Positions 1 to 8,449 of a stretch of DNA of 20,359 nucleotides are shown in pieces. How positions within the stretch are numbered: the stretch's first letter is position 1; every line of letters starts with the position of its first letter. The stretch is from Campylobacteraceae bacterium (GTDB lineage: Bacteria; Campylobacterota; Campylobacteria; Campylobacterales; Sulfurovaceae). A program made the translations under genes and the position numbers. The notes below the pieces were generated by a model. That model saw nothing but the letters and a program-made list of their open reading frames with translations, had not been told where the DNA came from and searched no databases. Where the stretch lies: positions 1 to 20,359 of the forward strand of contig JALVVQ010000006.1 in assembly GCA_027023325.1 (NCBI GenBank), in the 5' to 3' direction.

Positions 1-36
1 ATATTTTTCTTCCCCTCCACCGGAATAGAGAGATAA
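1..36 (+). other. possible 3' tail of an upstream gene
   Basis: The first frame is open from base 1 and ends in TAA at 34–36, encoding twelve residues ending in STGIER, 12 bases before the start of the next gene. The spacing would suit the last codons of an upstream gene in the same operon, but twelve codons carry almost no coding evidence and no family can be named. Confidence 0.25.
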
Positions 37-48
37 AAGAGAAGTCCC

Positions 49-2604
49 ATGAGTATAAAAAGAACCATATTTGCACTCCATCCGATGATACGCAACCTGC
101 TTCTCCTTTTCCCTCTGCTTGCTGTTTTGCTGCTCTATTTTCTGCAGGAGGGTATTGCTGTCGATTCTTTGAAGATTGGTTCCTTCAAGATGCAGGGATT
201 ATACCTAAAACTGGATAATAAACTGACGCTCAAGATCGAAAATCTGGAGATCCCAAAGAAGAGCAGGAAGACAGAACTCAGTGACCTAGATACGCAGATT
301 AGAAAGCTCAAGCGGATACTTGAATTTTTTGAATATATAGAGCTTGGCAGTGTGCACTTTACTAACGATACCTACCGGCTAATCTACGCAGACAATACAC
401 TCTATATAGACAGTGATGCCTACGAGATCGCAGGAATGATCACACCACAAAAGGGTGGGCTTGTTGCAACACTTCCACTGATTCATCTCAAAAAACAACA
501 TCTGATGATGGAGGGAAATGTCTCCTATGGCTATCAGACTGAAAGGCTTACTTTTAAAGGGCGCTACAGTATCACAGGTATCAAGGGAAATGTGCAGCTG
601 CAGCTGAAGAATAGCAAGGCCACTTTTTTTGTAAATTCTCATGAGGTGGGCACGATCAGTCCTCTGCTGGATCTCTTCGAGATAAAGAAAGAGAACAGGG
701 CATGGATCGACAAAAAAGTACAGGCAAAAGAGTACCGCTTGATTTCATTTAGAGGGTCAGGGAAAATCTCAGCAGAGGGATTTACCCCTGATATAGACAC
801 GATGCAGGCAGAGGCGTTGCTTCATGGGGTGACGATTCGTTTTGAAAAGACGCTTCGCCCGGTCATTGCCTCTCAAGTACGCATACGCTTTCATGACAAT
901 CGTCTGGATTTTGACCTAGAAGATCCCCTCTATCATCAAAAAAGAATGAACGGTAGCCAAGTGGCATTGCTCAATCTGACAGGGAAAAAACACAGTCGTT
1001 TGCTTTTGAAGCTAAAATTTCATACCCGTTACGACAAGGAGGTCAATCAGATACTGCGCGCCTATCATATCAAGATACCCCTGATACAAAAAAAAGGAAA
1101 AATGCAGACAACAGTCAATCTGGATGTAGATTTAAATACGGAGCGCACGAAAGTTGAAGGGCGGGTATTTATCTCCAAAGATTCCTTGCTTCTTTTGGGC
1201 GGCACTCCCCTCCATCTGAATGGAGGAGAGGTGACCTTCACGAAAAATCGTGTGGCATTGTGGTCTGTGCCGCTTTATGAGAAGTGGTTTGATGGGGTGG
1301 TCAATGGATTTATCAATCTTGACACACAAAAAGGCAAACTACAGGTAGATATCAAGCATCTTCTCTTGGGAAAAAAAGGTGATACTTCTTTGCAGATTAA
1401 AAGACAAAAAAAGGTACCGCTCCTGCTCTCTTACAAAAAGGACCTTACCTTTGAATTTCCTCGCTATCGCCTCAAAATAGAAGTAGACAAAAAAGGAGGC
1501 ATGACGATTACCAATAAGGACATTAAGCCTCTATTGCCATTTATTAAAAATCTTCCATTGAAACTCAGCAATGGGAAGTTTAGGTTATATACGAGAGACT
1601 ACAAGAAGTATACTTTTTCCGGCGAAGCAACATGGAAGCAGAGCTATTTGTATAAAAAAGGTGGCTATCTTTCTGCTGTTCCTTTTGAGGGAAGTGTGAG
1701 GAATGATACGCTTCAGCTAAAGGCATTCAGGGGAAACCTTAGCTATGACAGTAGAAAGTCTCGGATACAGCTTAGAAATATCAATATAGATGCCAAAAAA
1801 ATGCTGGCACTTTATGCGGGTAAAAAAGGTAAAACACTAAAAAAACTTCGGGTTAGCGCAAAAAACAGCATGATTCGTTATGGCAAGTATGTGTTGCTGA
1901 CCGATGCCTTTGACCTCAGTGTCAGTGGCAAAAACACTACCTTCAACGCCACAAAAGAGGGTGACCGGGTACATATAGAAAAAAATGGCAATAGTCTGGT
2001 GGTGCAAGCAGATAAGATCAAAGACAAAATGCTTCAGGCGCTAATCCACTTCAATGGTCTGCATGGGGGAAGATATTCGCTGGAACTTCTTGGTAGTGTC
2101 AAAGGAGAGCTCAAAGGCGTGATTGATATCAAAGGCGGGGCTATCGAGAGTTTTAAAGCCTACAATGATCTGATTGCACTCTTTAATACTATCCCTGCAC
2201 TCATGACACTCTCTGATCCGGGATTTAGCAAAAAAGGCTATGTAGTGCGCACAGGAAAGATTGAATTTAGGATATTGCAGGACAAAGTGGTCTTTGATAA
2301 GATCTATATCGATGGTAAATCTTCGACCATTGCGGGCAAAGGAACTGTGGCACTGGAGAGTGGTGCGCTCAATATTGACTTGGCGATACGCACAGCCAGG
2401 GAAGTAGGAAAGGTGCTTGGAAATCTGCCCTTGGTAGGGTATATCCTCTTCGGAAAAGACAAAAGTATCACTACCGGTGTCAAGATCGTCGGTACTCTAG
2501 ATAAACCAAATGCTAAAACCCATCCTGTACAGGAGGCACTACTCTACCCACTGGAGATACTCAAGCGCACCATCACTTCTCCGGCACATATTATCAATCA
2601 GTAG
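49..2604 (+). CDS. AsmA/YhdP-like DUF3971-type envelope protein
   Basis: This 851-residue protein has one N-terminal membrane anchor (about residues 14–34, rich in L, F and V). The long periplasmic part is built of alternating short beta strands rich in basic residues and repeated G-x-[IVL] patterns. The C-terminal part (about 690–830) has the AsmA-like C-terminal look: a KGGAIESF stretch, then strands ending in GTLDKPNAK and a short tail helix. Relatives such as YhdP, TamB and AsmA form long lipid-carrying bridges between inner and outer membrane; the same role here is inference. The start ATG at 49 follows an AGAGAAG stretch, a modest ribosome binding site. The gene converges on the LolC-type permease gene and ends at a shared hairpin. 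I am sure of the AsmA-like architecture and less sure of the exact subfamily. Confidence 0.75.
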   Translation: MSIKRTIFALHPMIRNLLLLFPLLAVLLLYFLQEGIAVDSLKIGSFKMQGLYLKLDNKLTLKIENLEIPKKSRKTELSDLDTQIRKLKRILEFFEYIELGSVHFTNDTYRLIYADNTLYIDSDAYEIAGMITPQKGGLVATLPLIHLKKQHLMMEGNVSYGYQTERLTFKGRYSITGIKGNVQLQLKNSKATFFVNSHEVGTISPLLDLFEIKKENRAWIDKKVQAKEYRLISFRGSGKISAEGFTPDIDTMQAEALLHGVTIRFEKTLRPVIASQVRIRFHDNRLDFDLEDPLYHQKRMNGSQVALLNLTGKKHSRLLLKLKFHTRYDKEVNQILRAYHIKIPLIQKKGKMQTTVNLDVDLNTERTKVEGRVFISKDSLLLLGGTPLHLNGGEVTFTKNRVALWSVPLYEKWFDGVVNGFINLDTQKGKLQVDIKHLLLGKKGDTSLQIKRQKKVPLLLSYKKDLTFEFPRYRLKIEVDKKGGMTITNKDIKPLLPFIKNLPLKLSNGKFRLYTRDYKKYTFSGEATWKQSYLYKKGGYLSAVPFEGSVRNDTLQLKAFRGNLSYDSRKSRIQLRNINIDAKKMLALYAGKKGKTLKKLRVSAKNSMIRYGKYVLLTDAFDLSVSGKNTTFNATKEGDRVHIEKNGNSLVVQADKIKDKMLQALIHFNGLHGGRYSLELLGSVKGELKGVIDIKGGAIESFKAYNDLIALFNTIPALMTLSDPGFSKKGYVVRTGKIEFRILQDKVVFDKIYIDGKSSTIAGKGTVALESGALNIDLAIRTAREVGKVLGNLPLVGYILFGKDKSITTGVKIVGTLDKPNAKTHPVQEALLYPLEILKRTITSPAHIINQ

Positions 2605-2638
2605 TATTTCTGATTTTATGTGAATTGTGATTTTCGGA

Positions 2639-2670
2639 AAATGAGTAGCCCTGACGAGGGCTACTCATTT
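2639..2670. terminator. bidirectional hairpin terminator between convergent genes
   Basis: A perfect 14-bp inverted repeat (arms 2639–2652 and 2657–2670) encloses a GACG loop. On both strands the 3' arm ends in ATTT, giving a short U-run on either side. It lies 34 bases after the stop of the AsmA-like gene and contains the TAG stop (2661–2663) of the opposing permease gene, so it can end transcription from both directions. Confidence 0.85.
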
Positions 2671-3875
2671 CTCAATACATTGAGTGGGTCGGTTGAGGCG
2701 GCTTTTTTGGCAGGATAGAGGGCAGAGAGCATCACGATGACAGCAGCACCGAGAATAATCAGTCCAAAGTCACCCAGAGGCAGATTTACAGGAAGCTTGC
2801 TGCTGCCATAGACATCTTCGGGCAGCGTAATGATATCAAAAGTACGCAGTGCCCACATGCCCAGAAGTCCCAGTAGCGTACCACAGAGTATTCCGATAGA
2901 GCCAATCAGTAGCCCCAATCTATAAAAAACAGTTTTGATTTCTCTCTGTGTGGCACCCAAGGTGCGCATGAGCGCTATTTCGCTGCGTCTGCTCATGACA
3001 GTCATGAGCAGCGAAGAGATGATATTGAGTGAGGCGATCAGAATAATGAAGAGTAGTACGAGAAAATAAACCTTCTTCTCCATCTCCATAGCAGTAAAGA
3101 AATTGCCATTTTGCTGCCACCAGCCCTCTATGCCTGCATCATTGGGTAGTATGGATCTGATTTTGTCGATCATTTCCATAGGTTTCTCACTGTAGATGTG
3201 GATACCGTCATACTGTTCTTTGTCTCGCTTGAGTAGGCTTCTTAGTGCCCGATGGGTAGTGTAGATGATACCTTTGTCATAGGCTTGCAACCCAGAATCA
3301 AAGATACTGTCGACCACAAAGCGTTTTTGCAGCGGCATCGTCGCGAAGCCAACTGCCTGCTGCTCGGAAAAATAAAGAAGAAGCTTCTCACCCACTTTGA
3401 CACCCATATCTACCGAGAGCGTGTCTCCAATAACAATACTGTATTTGCTGCTGTTTGTCTCGCCTTTGACTGCTTTGGCAAAGACAGTATTGATCACGGC
3501 CTCTTTGGCAAAGTCTACACCGTAGACCATGCTTCCCTGTATACCATGCTCATTTTTGCTGATCACCTGTGTGGTGTAGTAGGGGCTGAGTTTGAGTGAG
3601 GGAAAGTGTGCGTGAATATTTTGGATGACTTTGGTCCCTATCCCCTCACCATAGGAGGTCACCGTAAGGGGATAGTTCATCACGAAAAGTCGTTCTTTGA
3701 ACTCTTTTTGGATACCATTGGTGATACCTAGTGCGATCATCATCACCATGACTCCTGCAGCGATACCCAAAAAAGCCATGACTGCCGAGACGAAGATAAA
3801 AGGGTTTTCTCTGTCATACTTCAGATAGTGTTTGACCACCTTTTGTATGAAGTGTCTACTGTAGGGGGGTGCCAT
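2661..3875 (-). CDS. LolC/LolE-family lipoprotein-releasing ABC permease
   Basis: The 404-residue protein has the classic MacB/FtsX layout. A first membrane helix (about 28–50) is followed by a large periplasmic domain (about 52–265). Three membrane helices (about 270–292, 320–345 and 370–390) close the protein, with the conserved SRRSEIALMRTLGAT loop and a final YPAKKAASTDPLNVLRNE. The N-terminal HYLKYDRENPFIFVSAVMAF resembles the start of LolC/LolE proteins. With the ATPase LolD such permeases lift lipoproteins out of the inner membrane and hand them to LolA. Its ATG overlaps the secA stop (TAATG), so translation is probably coupled. No lolD or second permease lies nearby, so the permease may work as a homodimer with an ATPase encoded elsewhere. 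Its stop codon lies inside the terminator stem. Confidence 0.88.
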   Translation of the reverse strand: MAPPYSRHFIQKVVKHYLKYDRENPFIFVSAVMAFLGIAAGVMVMMIALGITNGIQKEFKERLFVMNYPLTVTSYGEGIGTKVIQNIHAHFPSLKLSPYYTTQVISKNEHGIQGSMVYGVDFAKEAVINTVFAKAVKGETNSSKYSIVIGDTLSVDMGVKVGEKLLLYFSEQQAVGFATMPLQKRFVVDSIFDSGLQAYDKGIIYTTHRALRSLLKRDKEQYDGIHIYSEKPMEMIDKIRSILPNDAGIEGWWQQNGNFFTAMEMEKKVYFLVLLFIILIASLNIISSLLMTVMSRRSEIALMRTLGATQREIKTVFYRLGLLIGSIGILCGTLLGLLGMWALRTFDIITLPEDVYGSSKLPVNLPLGDFGLIILGAAVIVMLSALYPAKKAASTDPLNVLRNE

Positions 3876-6505
3876 TAGGCAAGAAGTCCTTTTTTTGGGC
3901 CGCTTCTGCCGCAGCAGTGTTTGTATTTCTTTCCACTACCGCAGGGACAGGGTTCATTTCGCTTTGGTTTCTTGTCTGCGATATAGGGTTGATGTCCATT
4001 CTTTGCTTCTTCTTCGGCCGCCTGTTGCAGGTTGTCTATCAGCTCACTTTCATCGATCTCAAGCTCGTCTCTCATGCGTTCGATCTCCTCCAACTCCTCT
4101 TCTGGGGCTTCGAAATTGAACTGAATATTATAGAGGATTTTAGTAGCATCAAATTTGATACGCTCTACCAGCTGCTCGAAGAGTCTGTAGCTTTCCTGCT
4201 TGTACTCGGTGAGAGGATCTTTCTGATTGTAGCCCCGTAGTCCAATCCCTGTCTTGAGGACATCCATTTCGTAGAGGTGATCTCTCCAAAGGGGATCGAG
4301 GATCTGGAGGTGTAGCATACTTTCTATCTCTTGGCGCTGCTCAGGAACAAAAGGAGACATCTTCTCTTCGTAGGCTTTTTCGAGTATTTCCAAAACAGCT
4401 GCTTTGATCTCGTGAGGCTCTTTGCCCTTGAGTGTTTCGGGGTCGATAGCAATGTCAATATGCTTTTGTATTAGATCGGTGAAGCGCTTGAGATCAAAAT
4501 CTTCACTGGGTGTGCCTTCGTAGATCTCTGCTTCAGCCAATAGCATGGAGACAAAGGTCTCTCTGTTCTCTTTGATCTTGCTGCCGATATCAAACTCTGG
4601 GTCGAGCAGCTGGTTTCTGAAGGCATAGATTGCCTTTCGCTGATGATTGGCGACATCGTCATACTCGAGGATATGTTTACGAGACTCGTAGTGCATGGAC
4701 TCTACTTTTTTTTGTGCCTTCTCTACGCTTCTGGTGACGAGTTTGGAGTCGATATACTCTCCGCGCTCTACGCCAAGCTTGTTCATGATATTGCGGATCT
4801 TGTCACCACCAAAGATGCGCAGGAGGTTGTCATCCAGGCTCAGGAAGAACTGGCTTTCACCCGGATCACCCTGTCGTCCAGATCGCCCTCTGAGCTGGTT
4901 GTCTATACGACGGCTTTCGTGTCTCTCTGTACCTAGGATAAAGAGTCCGCCCAGCTTCCTAACCTCGTCACTGATTTTGATATCAACTCCACGCCCTGCC
5001 ATATTGGTAGCGACGGTCACGGCACCTTTGGCACCGGCATTTTCAATGATGCTCGCTTCCCTTTCGTGGTTTTTTGCATTGAGGATATCATGAGGGATTT
5101 TCTCTTTGGCGAGGAAGTTGTGCAGCAGTTCACTTTTTTCGATAGAGGCAGTACCGATGAGGACAGGTTGACCTTTGCGGTGCAACTCCTTGACCTTTTT
5201 GGCGACAGCTTCGAGTTTCTCCTCCTCGGTATTGTAGATCAGGTCATTCTTGTCGAGCCTTTCTACCGGGACATTGGTAGGGATAGAGACGACTTCCAGT
5301 CCATAGATCTGAGAAAACTCCGTGGCCTCTGTCTGTGCTGTGCCAGTCATACCTGCCAGCTTGTTGTACATTCTGAAGTAGTTTTGGTAGGTGATGTCTG
5401 CCAGTGTCTGGGATTCGTCCTGGATGGTGACACCCTCTTTGGCTTCGAGTGCCTGATGGAGACCTTCGCTGTAGCGTCGCCCTTCGGAGAGTCGTCCGGT
5501 AAACTCATCGACGATGACGATCTCATCATTGCGTACCACATAGTCGACATCTTTTTCAAAGACATATCTGGCTTTGAGTGCCTGATCAAGATGGTGAGAG
5601 AGAATCGCATTGTCCAGATCATAGAGATTTTCGACACCAAAGAGTTTTTGTGCTTTTTCCAGCCCCTGCTCTGTCATGATGATGACCCTGTCCTTTTCAT
5701 CTACGACAAAATCGCCTGTCATCTTCTTCTCTTCACCTACTTTGGCTGGGAGCTCTTCACCTCTGATCATCTGCTGAGCAATCTCGTCAGCCTGTTCATA
5801 GAAGCTCTGGTCTCTCTGTGTCGGACCAGAGATGATGAGTGGGGTTCTGGCTTCATCGATCAGGATAGAGTCTACTTCATCGACAATGACATAGTTGTGC
5901 TCCCTTTGTACCTTTTCTTCTGCACGCACTTTCATGTTGTCACGCAGGTAGTCAAACCCGTACTCGTTGTTGGTGCCGTAGGTGATATCAGCATCATACT
6001 GAGCTTTGCGCTCCATTTCATCATCAATGCCAGCAACGATACAGCCCGTGGTATAGCCTAGGAAATCATAGAGTACGCCCATCTCTCTGGCATCTCTGCT
6101 TGCGAGGTAGTCATTGACTGTGACCACATGTACACCGTGTCCAGTCATGGCATTGAGTATAACTGCCAGTGTAGCGACAAGGGTTTTCCCCTCTCCGGTC
6201 TTCATCTCGGCGATATTGCCCTCATGCAGTACCATACCTCCGACGAGCTGCACATCGAAGTGGCGCATCTTTAAGACACGCCTGCTTGCTTCTCTGGTGA
6301 TAGCAAAAGAGTCATTGAGCACTGCATCCAGACTTTTCTCTCCTGAATTGACTGCCTCTTTGAGGGTGTTGAAAGCGCTCTTTAGCTCCCCATCACTCAT
6401 GGCTTCATAGGTACTCTCCAGCGCATTGATTGCTTTGGCTCGCTTGAGGTATTTTTTGACCAGTCTATCGTTAGCTGTTCCGAATATTTTTGTTATATTT
6501 ATCAT
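3875..6505 (-). CDS. secA: preprotein translocase ATPase SecA
   Basis: SecA drives unfolded preproteins through SecYEG by ATP hydrolysis. All hallmarks are visible: Walker A (EMKTGEGKT, about residue 100), the DEVDSILIDEARTPLIISG motif, TNMAGRGVDIKI, GTERHESRRIDNQLRGRSGR, and at the C-terminus the zinc-binding SecB/lipid-contact motif CPCGSGKKYKHCC. The frame extends upstream to a GTG at 6520 (881 residues). I prefer the ATG at 6505 (876 residues), because MINITKIFGTANDR matches the usual start of SecA in this group. No convincing Shine-Dalgarno sequence precedes either start. The downstream permease gene overlaps its stop by one base. The 3' end encodes an acidic, glutamate-rich linker before the zinc motif, as in other SecA proteins. 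Confidence 0.97.
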   Translation of the reverse strand: MINITKIFGTANDRLVKKYLKRAKAINALESTYEAMSDGELKSAFNTLKEAVNSGEKSLDAVLNDSFAITREASRRVLKMRHFDVQLVGGMVLHEGNIAEMKTGEGKTLVATLAVILNAMTGHGVHVVTVNDYLASRDAREMGVLYDFLGYTTGCIVAGIDDEMERKAQYDADITYGTNNEYGFDYLRDNMKVRAEEKVQREHNYVIVDEVDSILIDEARTPLIISGPTQRDQSFYEQADEIAQQMIRGEELPAKVGEEKKMTGDFVVDEKDRVIIMTEQGLEKAQKLFGVENLYDLDNAILSHHLDQALKARYVFEKDVDYVVRNDEIVIVDEFTGRLSEGRRYSEGLHQALEAKEGVTIQDESQTLADITYQNYFRMYNKLAGMTGTAQTEATEFSQIYGLEVVSIPTNVPVERLDKNDLIYNTEEEKLEAVAKKVKELHRKGQPVLIGTASIEKSELLHNFLAKEKIPHDILNAKNHEREASIIENAGAKGAVTVATNMAGRGVDIKISDEVRKLGGLFILGTERHESRRIDNQLRGRSGRQGDPGESQFFLSLDDNLLRIFGGDKIRNIMNKLGVERGEYIDSKLVTRSVEKAQKKVESMHYESRKHILEYDDVANHQRKAIYAFRNQLLDPEFDIGSKIKENRETFVSMLLAEAEIYEGTPSEDFDLKRFTDLIQKHIDIAIDPETLKGKEPHEIKAAVLEILEKAYEEKMSPFVPEQRQEIESMLHLQILDPLWRDHLYEMDVLKTGIGLRGYNQKDPLTEYKQESYRLFEQLVERIKFDATKILYNIQFNFEAPEEELEEIERMRDELEIDESELIDNLQQAAEEEAKNGHQPYIADKKPKRNEPCPCGSGKKYKHCCGRSGPKKGLLA

Positions 6506-6538
6506 TGTTGGGTCATCCACATAATTAAAATTGCAGCT

Positions 6539-6547
6539 AGTGTATCA
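6539..6547 (-). promoter_or_regulatory. candidate secA promoter (-10)
   Basis: On the minus strand the bases read TGATACACT, an extended -10 (TG-n-TACACT) about 34 bases before the preferred secA start. No -35 box is evident, which is usual for sigma-70 promoters in Campylobacterota. Confidence 0.45.
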
Positions 6548-6623
6548 AAATTTTGCGTAAAAGCTGTTGATGTGGGCTATTTGATGGGTATGTTTTTCAA
6601 ATATCTTCTCGTTAGTGTTTTTT

Positions 6624-6632
6624 TGGTAGAAT
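6624..6632 (+). promoter_or_regulatory. candidate lolA operon promoter (-10)
   Basis: TGGTAGAAT is an extended -10 preceded by a run of seven T's. The predicted transcript start near 6639 leaves about 18 bases of leader containing the AAGGA ribosome binding site (6646–6650) of lolA. It faces away from the secA promoter in the 150-base divergent region. Confidence 0.5.
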
Positions 6633-6656
6633 CATTATAAAAAATAAGGATAAATA

Positions 6657-7181
6657 GTGAGATTATTGAGCATTTTGATACTAACAATTAGCATGGCTTT
6701 GGCAGAGGGAATCAATATCCCTACTGGTTTTTCAGCAAATTTTACACAAAAAATTACAAGTCCGAAGAAAAAAGTGATCAAGTACAGTGGTACTATGCTG
6801 CTCAATAGTTCAGGTACTTTGAAATGGAGCTACAAAAAGCCTACCCGCAAAGAGGTTTGTAGTAGCGACAAACACTTTACGATAGTGGACCATGACCTTG
6901 AACAGGTCTCTTTTCATGAGTTGAGACAGGCATTGAGTCTGCCCGCAATCCTGAAGAAGGCACGGCACCATAAAGATAATCTCTATGTGGCTACCTATCA
7001 GAAAGTACTGTATACTTTTGCTTTGGATAAAAAAGGACATATAAGCCAGATTGCCTACAAAGATACACTGGACAATGTGGTCAATATTCGTTTTCGGCAT
7101 ATGCAATATAGAAATAAGCCAAACCCCAAGCGTATAATGCAGTGTCCTTATCCACAATCCTACGATATTGTTAGAGGGTAG
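6657..7181 (+). CDS. lolA: outer-membrane lipoprotein carrier LolA
   Basis: LolA ferries lipoproteins across the periplasm after release by the LolC/LolE-type complex. The 174-residue product has a short signal peptide (about residues 1–16, ending ALA) and then the family start FSANFTQKITSP, followed by the Y-x-G strand (KYSGTMLLNSSGTLKWSYKKP) and beta strands ending in a VNIRF-type segment. The start codon is GTG at 6657, six bases after AAGGA, and ATG alternatives would lose the signal peptide. The gene is divergent from secA and begins an operon; the next gene starts six bases after its stop. The protein is slightly shorter than the gamma-proteobacterial LolA, as is usual in this group. 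Confidence 0.88.
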   Translation: MRLLSILILTISMALAEGINIPTGFSANFTQKITSPKKKVIKYSGTMLLNSSGTLKWSYKKPTRKEVCSSDKHFTIVDHDLEQVSFHELRQALSLPAILKKARHHKDNLYVATYQKVLYTFALDKKGHISQIAYKDTLDNVVNIRFRHMQYRNKPNPKRIMQCPYPQSYDIVRG

Positions 7182-7187
7182 TGCAAC

Positions 7188-7703
7188 ATGAAAGGAATAG
7201 AATTTTTGGACAATATCAATATGCTGGTGCTTGCAAGTATCGTCGCAGTAGTACTTCTTTCCTTTGTCTTGGTGGTGATCGTTTTTTCTGTTAGGCTTAG
7301 ATCCTGGCAGGAGAGAAATAGAGAGCTTAAGGTGATTATTGAAGAGCAATCCGAAAAGATAGCTTTGCTGGATGAGAGCCTTGGCGATGTCAGGATGCTC
7401 AATGCTGCTCAACTGCAGGAGTTGGGGCAGCAAGAGGGGATAAAAGAGAAACTCAAAGGGGAGATTAATAAGTTTGAAAATCAGCTCAAAGAGGCACACG
7501 AGAGGATAAAAAAGTATAGTACCGAGGTTATGGCGCTGGAAAAGAGCAAGAGTGAACTGGGAGCAAACTTTGCCAATGCCAAAGAGAGGTCAGAGAAGCT
7601 GGAAGAGGCGTTGGCGCATGCTACTAAGCGCAATGAATTCTGGGTAGAGCAAATGACAGAAATCAGAACCAAGTATGATGCACTGAAGCTGAAAGCAAGA
7701 TAA
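7188..7703 (+). CDS. single-TM coiled-coil membrane protein, function unknown
   Basis: I do not recognise this 171-residue protein. It has a short N-terminus, one membrane helix (about residues 12–34, MLVLASIVAVVLLSFVLVVI) and then an almost unbroken charged helix to the end, with heptad-like Leu/Ile spacing and many E, K and Q residues, so a long cytoplasmic coiled coil is likely. It sits between lolA and a Crp/Fnr-type regulator (6 and 3 bases apart) and should be co-transcribed. The ribosome binding site AGAGGG (7173–7178) overlaps the lolA stop. The shape recalls small bitopic scaffold proteins (RmuC or DivIVA partners); none of these can be claimed. Confidence 0.75.
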   Translation: MKGIEFLDNINMLVLASIVAVVLLSFVLVVIVFSVRLRSWQERNRELKVIIEEQSEKIALLDESLGDVRMLNAAQLQELGQQEGIKEKLKGEINKFENQLKEAHERIKKYSTEVMALEKSKSELGANFANAKERSEKLEEALAHATKRNEFWVEQMTEIRTKYDALKLKAR

Positions 7704-7706
7704 GAG

Positions 7707-8375
7707 ATGCAGCTACAGATAGATAGATTCGATAGCTTAGATGAGCATCTGCGTACCGAGATGGAGAGACATGGACATATGGTCTCTTTTGCTAAGCATG
7801 AGGTACTGTTTGATTGTGATGATGCTTTGGATTACTTCTATATCCTTCTTGACGGAAAGGTCAAAATCTCACAGGTAAATCTGAGCAATGGCAAGGAGCA
7901 GACGATCTATCTCATGAGTCGAGGGGATATGTATGATACTGTTACCCTGCTCGATGGAAAAGTCCATGAGGTATTGGTAGAGATACTGGAGGCAGGGAGT
8001 GCCCTGAAGGTGCCCATAGGAAAAGCCAGAGAGTGGATGTATGACTACCCGGCATTTGGAGAGATTATACTCAAGTATGTCGCCACACAGCTGCGAAAAG
8101 TAGAAGAGTTGGCGACAGATTTAACGCTCTTTGACACCCAAGAGCGACTGATTAAGCTGATTCTGCGCAGTATAGAAGGTGGGGACAATGACGACAAAAA
8201 TATCCTAGACGGTCTTTCTCATACAGAGATCGCCAATCTCATCGGTACCGTACGTCATGTGGTAGATCGCCATATTAAAAAACTCAAAGAGGAAGGCGTG
8301 CTTGAGGATGAGAGACGCAAGGTCTCCCTCAAAAGCCAAGAGAAACTACTGGATAGGATGAAGAGCCTGTTTTAG
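7707..8375 (+). CDS. Crp/Fnr-family transcriptional regulator
   Basis: The 222-residue protein has an N-terminal cyclic-nucleotide-binding-type beta roll (about 10–115, with YILLDGKVKISQVN and an EQTIYLMSRGDMYD stretch), a long dimerisation helix (about 118–145) and a C-terminal winged helix-turn-helix (about 165–220, SHTEIANLIGTVRHVVDRHI). The N-terminal cysteine set that holds the FNR 4Fe-4S cluster is missing; I see only one cysteine (in FDCDD), so oxygen sensing through an iron-sulfur cluster is unlikely. The canonical cAMP-contact motif is also not evident. The ligand and targets are unknown. The gene is the last of the lolA operon, three bases after the coiled-coil gene, with only a weak purine-rich ribosome binding site, suggesting coupled translation. 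Confidence 0.85.
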   Translation: MQLQIDRFDSLDEHLRTEMERHGHMVSFAKHEVLFDCDDALDYFYILLDGKVKISQVNLSNGKEQTIYLMSRGDMYDTVTLLDGKVHEVLVEILEAGSALKVPIGKAREWMYDYPAFGEIILKYVATQLRKVEELATDLTLFDTQERLIKLILRSIEGGDNDDKNILDGLSHTEIANLIGTVRHVVDRHIKKLKEEGVLEDERRKVSLKSQEKLLDRMKSLF

Positions 8376-8449
8376 AATAACATTAAAAAATTTCTGTAAA
8401 TTCTTCCTCATTTTCAGATAAATTGCATCCGCATACAAGTTGGATTCAT

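Noticed and set aside
3869..4240. Plus-strand 123-codon frame across the secA 3' end
   Set aside because: It is antisense to the zinc motif and acidic linker of secA, with no family likeness.
5066..6061. Plus-strand open frame of 331 codons inside secA
   Set aside because: It lies fully antisense to secA, whose protein motifs are complete. Its composition is that of a mirror of SecA codons and it has no ribosome binding site or recognisable domain.
6566..6590. FNR/CRP-type box between secA and lolA (TTGATG…TTTGATG)
   Set aside because: The two half sites are direct, not inverted, and lack the ATCAA partner.
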